Source: Mesorhizobium huakuii
Lineage (GTDB): Bacteria > Pseudomonadota > Alphaproteobacteria > Rhizobiales > Rhizobiaceae
Reading direction: 5' to 3'
NCBI RefSeq assembly: GCF_030160235.1
Contig: NZ_BSNY01000034.1
Coordinates: forward strand, 62,001-126,000
Length of the DNA: 64,000 nt
Shown here: in pieces, positions 63,070 to 64,000 of the stretch
Layout: each line of letters begins with the position of its first letter
How positions within the stretch are numbered: position 1 is the stretch's first letter
Notes under the pieces: generated by a model
Told to the model about the DNA's origin: nothing
What the model saw: the letters and a program-made list of their open reading frames with translations, nothing else
The model's database searches: none
Made by a program: the position numbers and the translations under genes

Positions 63070-64000
63070 GCCAACCGCCCCTGCTCAGCGTACAGGACCT
63101 CAGTGTCGCCTTCGCCCAGGGCGGTGGCCAGTCCGTCGCCGTCGACCACATCTCCTTCGACATCGCCAAGGGCGAGACAATCGCCCTGGTCGGCGAATCC
63201 GGCTCCGGCAAGTCAGTGTCGGCGCTGTCGGTGCTGAAACTCCTGCCCTACCCCAGCGCCAGCCACCCCTCGGGGAAAATCCTGTTTGAGGGCGCCGACC
63301 TGTTGGTGATGAGCGAGAAGCAGTTGCGGCAAGTACGCGGCAACAAGATCACCATGATCTTCCAGGAGCCGATGACCTCGCTCAATCCGCTGCACACGAT
63401 CGAGCACCAGATCGTCGAGATCCTGAAGCTGCACCAGGGCATGGCCGACCGCGCGGCCAAGGCGCGCACGCTGGAGCTGCTCAACGAGGTCGGCATCCGC
63501 GATCCTCAGAAGCGGCTCGACGCCTATCCGCACCAGTTGTCCGGCGGCCAGCGCCAGCGCGTCATGATAGCCATGGCGCTGGCCAACGAACCGGAACTGC
63601 TGATCGCCGACGAGCCGACGACGGCCCTCGACGTCACCGTGCAGGCGCAGATCCTCGAACTGCTCGCGGGCCTGAAAAGCCGCAAGGGCATGTCGATGCT
63701 GTTCATCACCCACGATCTCGGCATCGTGCGCAAGATCGCCGACCGGGTCTGCGTGATGACCAAGGGCAAGATCGTCGAGACCGGACCGACCAAGGACATC
63801 TTCGCCAATCCGCAGCACCCGTATACGCGGCATCTTCTGGCGGCAGAGCCGAAGGGCAAGCCGCCGGCGGCCAATACCGATGCCAAGCCTGTCATGACCG
63901 GCACGGACATCAAGGTCTGGTTCCCGATCAAGCAGGGCTTCTTCCGCCGCACGGTCGACCATGTGAAGGCGGTCGACGGCATCGATGTCACCGTGCGCGC
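63066..64000 (+). CDS. yejF: Microcin C/peptide-type ABC importer ATPase YejF (5' part, cut by window end)
   Basis: The frame starts at 63066 and is still open at the window edge, so 311 codons plus 2 bases are visible. The first ATPase domain is complete: Walker [21 protein letters not shown]-loop [12 protein letters not shown], signature [17 protein letters not shown], Walker [13 protein letters not shown] and FITHDLGIV. The start of a second domain ([19 protein letters not shown]) is visible, as expected for the double ATPase YejF (about 530-540 residues). It is the energising subunit of the yejABEF operon. Confidence 0.95.
   Translation, partial: MSQPPLLSVQDLSVAFAQGGGQSVAVDHISFDIAKGETIALVGESGSGKSVSALSVLKLLPYPSASHPSGKILFEGADLLVMSEKQLRQVRGNKITMIFQEPMTSLNPLHTIEHQIVEILKLHQGMADRAAKARTLELLNEVGIRDPQKRLDAYPHQLSGGQRQRVMIAMALANEPELLIADEPTTALDVTVQAQILELLAGLKSRKGMSMLFITHDLGIVRKIADRVCVMTKGKIVETGPTKDIFANPQHPYTRHLLAAEPKGKPPAANTDAKPVMTGTDIKVWFPIKQGFFRRTVDHVKAVDGIDVTVR

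Overview
The window is chromosomal DNA from a high-GC alphaproteobacterium of the order Hyphomicrobiales (Rhizobiales), most likely Mesorhizobium or a close relative (the genus is inferred). Support comes from a PraR/PhrR-type regulator between lnt and metK, a perfect Irr-type iron control element, a membrane-anchored CycM-like cytochrome c, several palindromic intergenic repeats of the rhizobial kind, and rhizobial gene order throughout. I see no IS element, prophage, CRISPR array or tRNA gene. Coding density is very high, and most long open frames opposite real genes are codon-bias shadows.

Region 1 (1-2700): a membrane-bound GGDEF/EAL protein with a degenerate GGDEF site, convergent with an RsmC-type methyltransferase. 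Region 2 (2700-14100, minus strand): the conserved transcription/translation cluster rimP-nusA-(YlxR/L7Ae)-infB-rbfA-truB-[corA]-rpsO-pnp, with hairpins in the rimP leader, after infB, in the pnp leader and after pnp. Region 3 (14300-25830): a 54-residue protein on the plus strand, then on the minus strand tsaB-rimI-acyltransferase-miaB-phoH-ybeY-corC-[VOC protein]-lnt-praR-metK-trmB. These genes serve tRNA modification, 16S rRNA maturation, lipid and lipoprotein acylation and SAM supply.

Region 4 (25900-33580) is the most distinctive part: a six-gene minus-strand iron cluster (imelysin 1, bfd, bfr, di-heme DUF1111 protein, imelysin 2, Tat-exported DUF1513 protein). It is read from a promoter region carrying a perfect 17-bp Irr-type palindrome at 32145-32161, and a ferredoxin-reductase-like flavoprotein is transcribed divergently from the same region. 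Region 5 (33600-40850): a 4-aminobutyrate aminotransferase, a three-gene RND efflux operon with two different lipoprotein adaptors, and a small unknown protein. Region 6 (40880-46100): a complete five-gene oligopeptide-type ABC importer.

Region 7 (46360-56030): an MltB-type transglycosylase, recR, a lipoprotein cell-wall hydrolase, an unknown protein, ybaB, dnaX and the SRP RNA gene; then a HIT protein, nudC and a Dabb-domain protein on the plus strand; then pheA and kdsB on the minus strand. Region 8 (56220-64000): cytochrome c with a strong terminator, then a yej-type ABC importer operon (two yejA-like binding proteins with different export signals, yejB, yejE and a yejF cut off by the window end). 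Palindromic repeats lie at gene ends, and three related copies begin at or inside the stop codon of a minus-strand gene.
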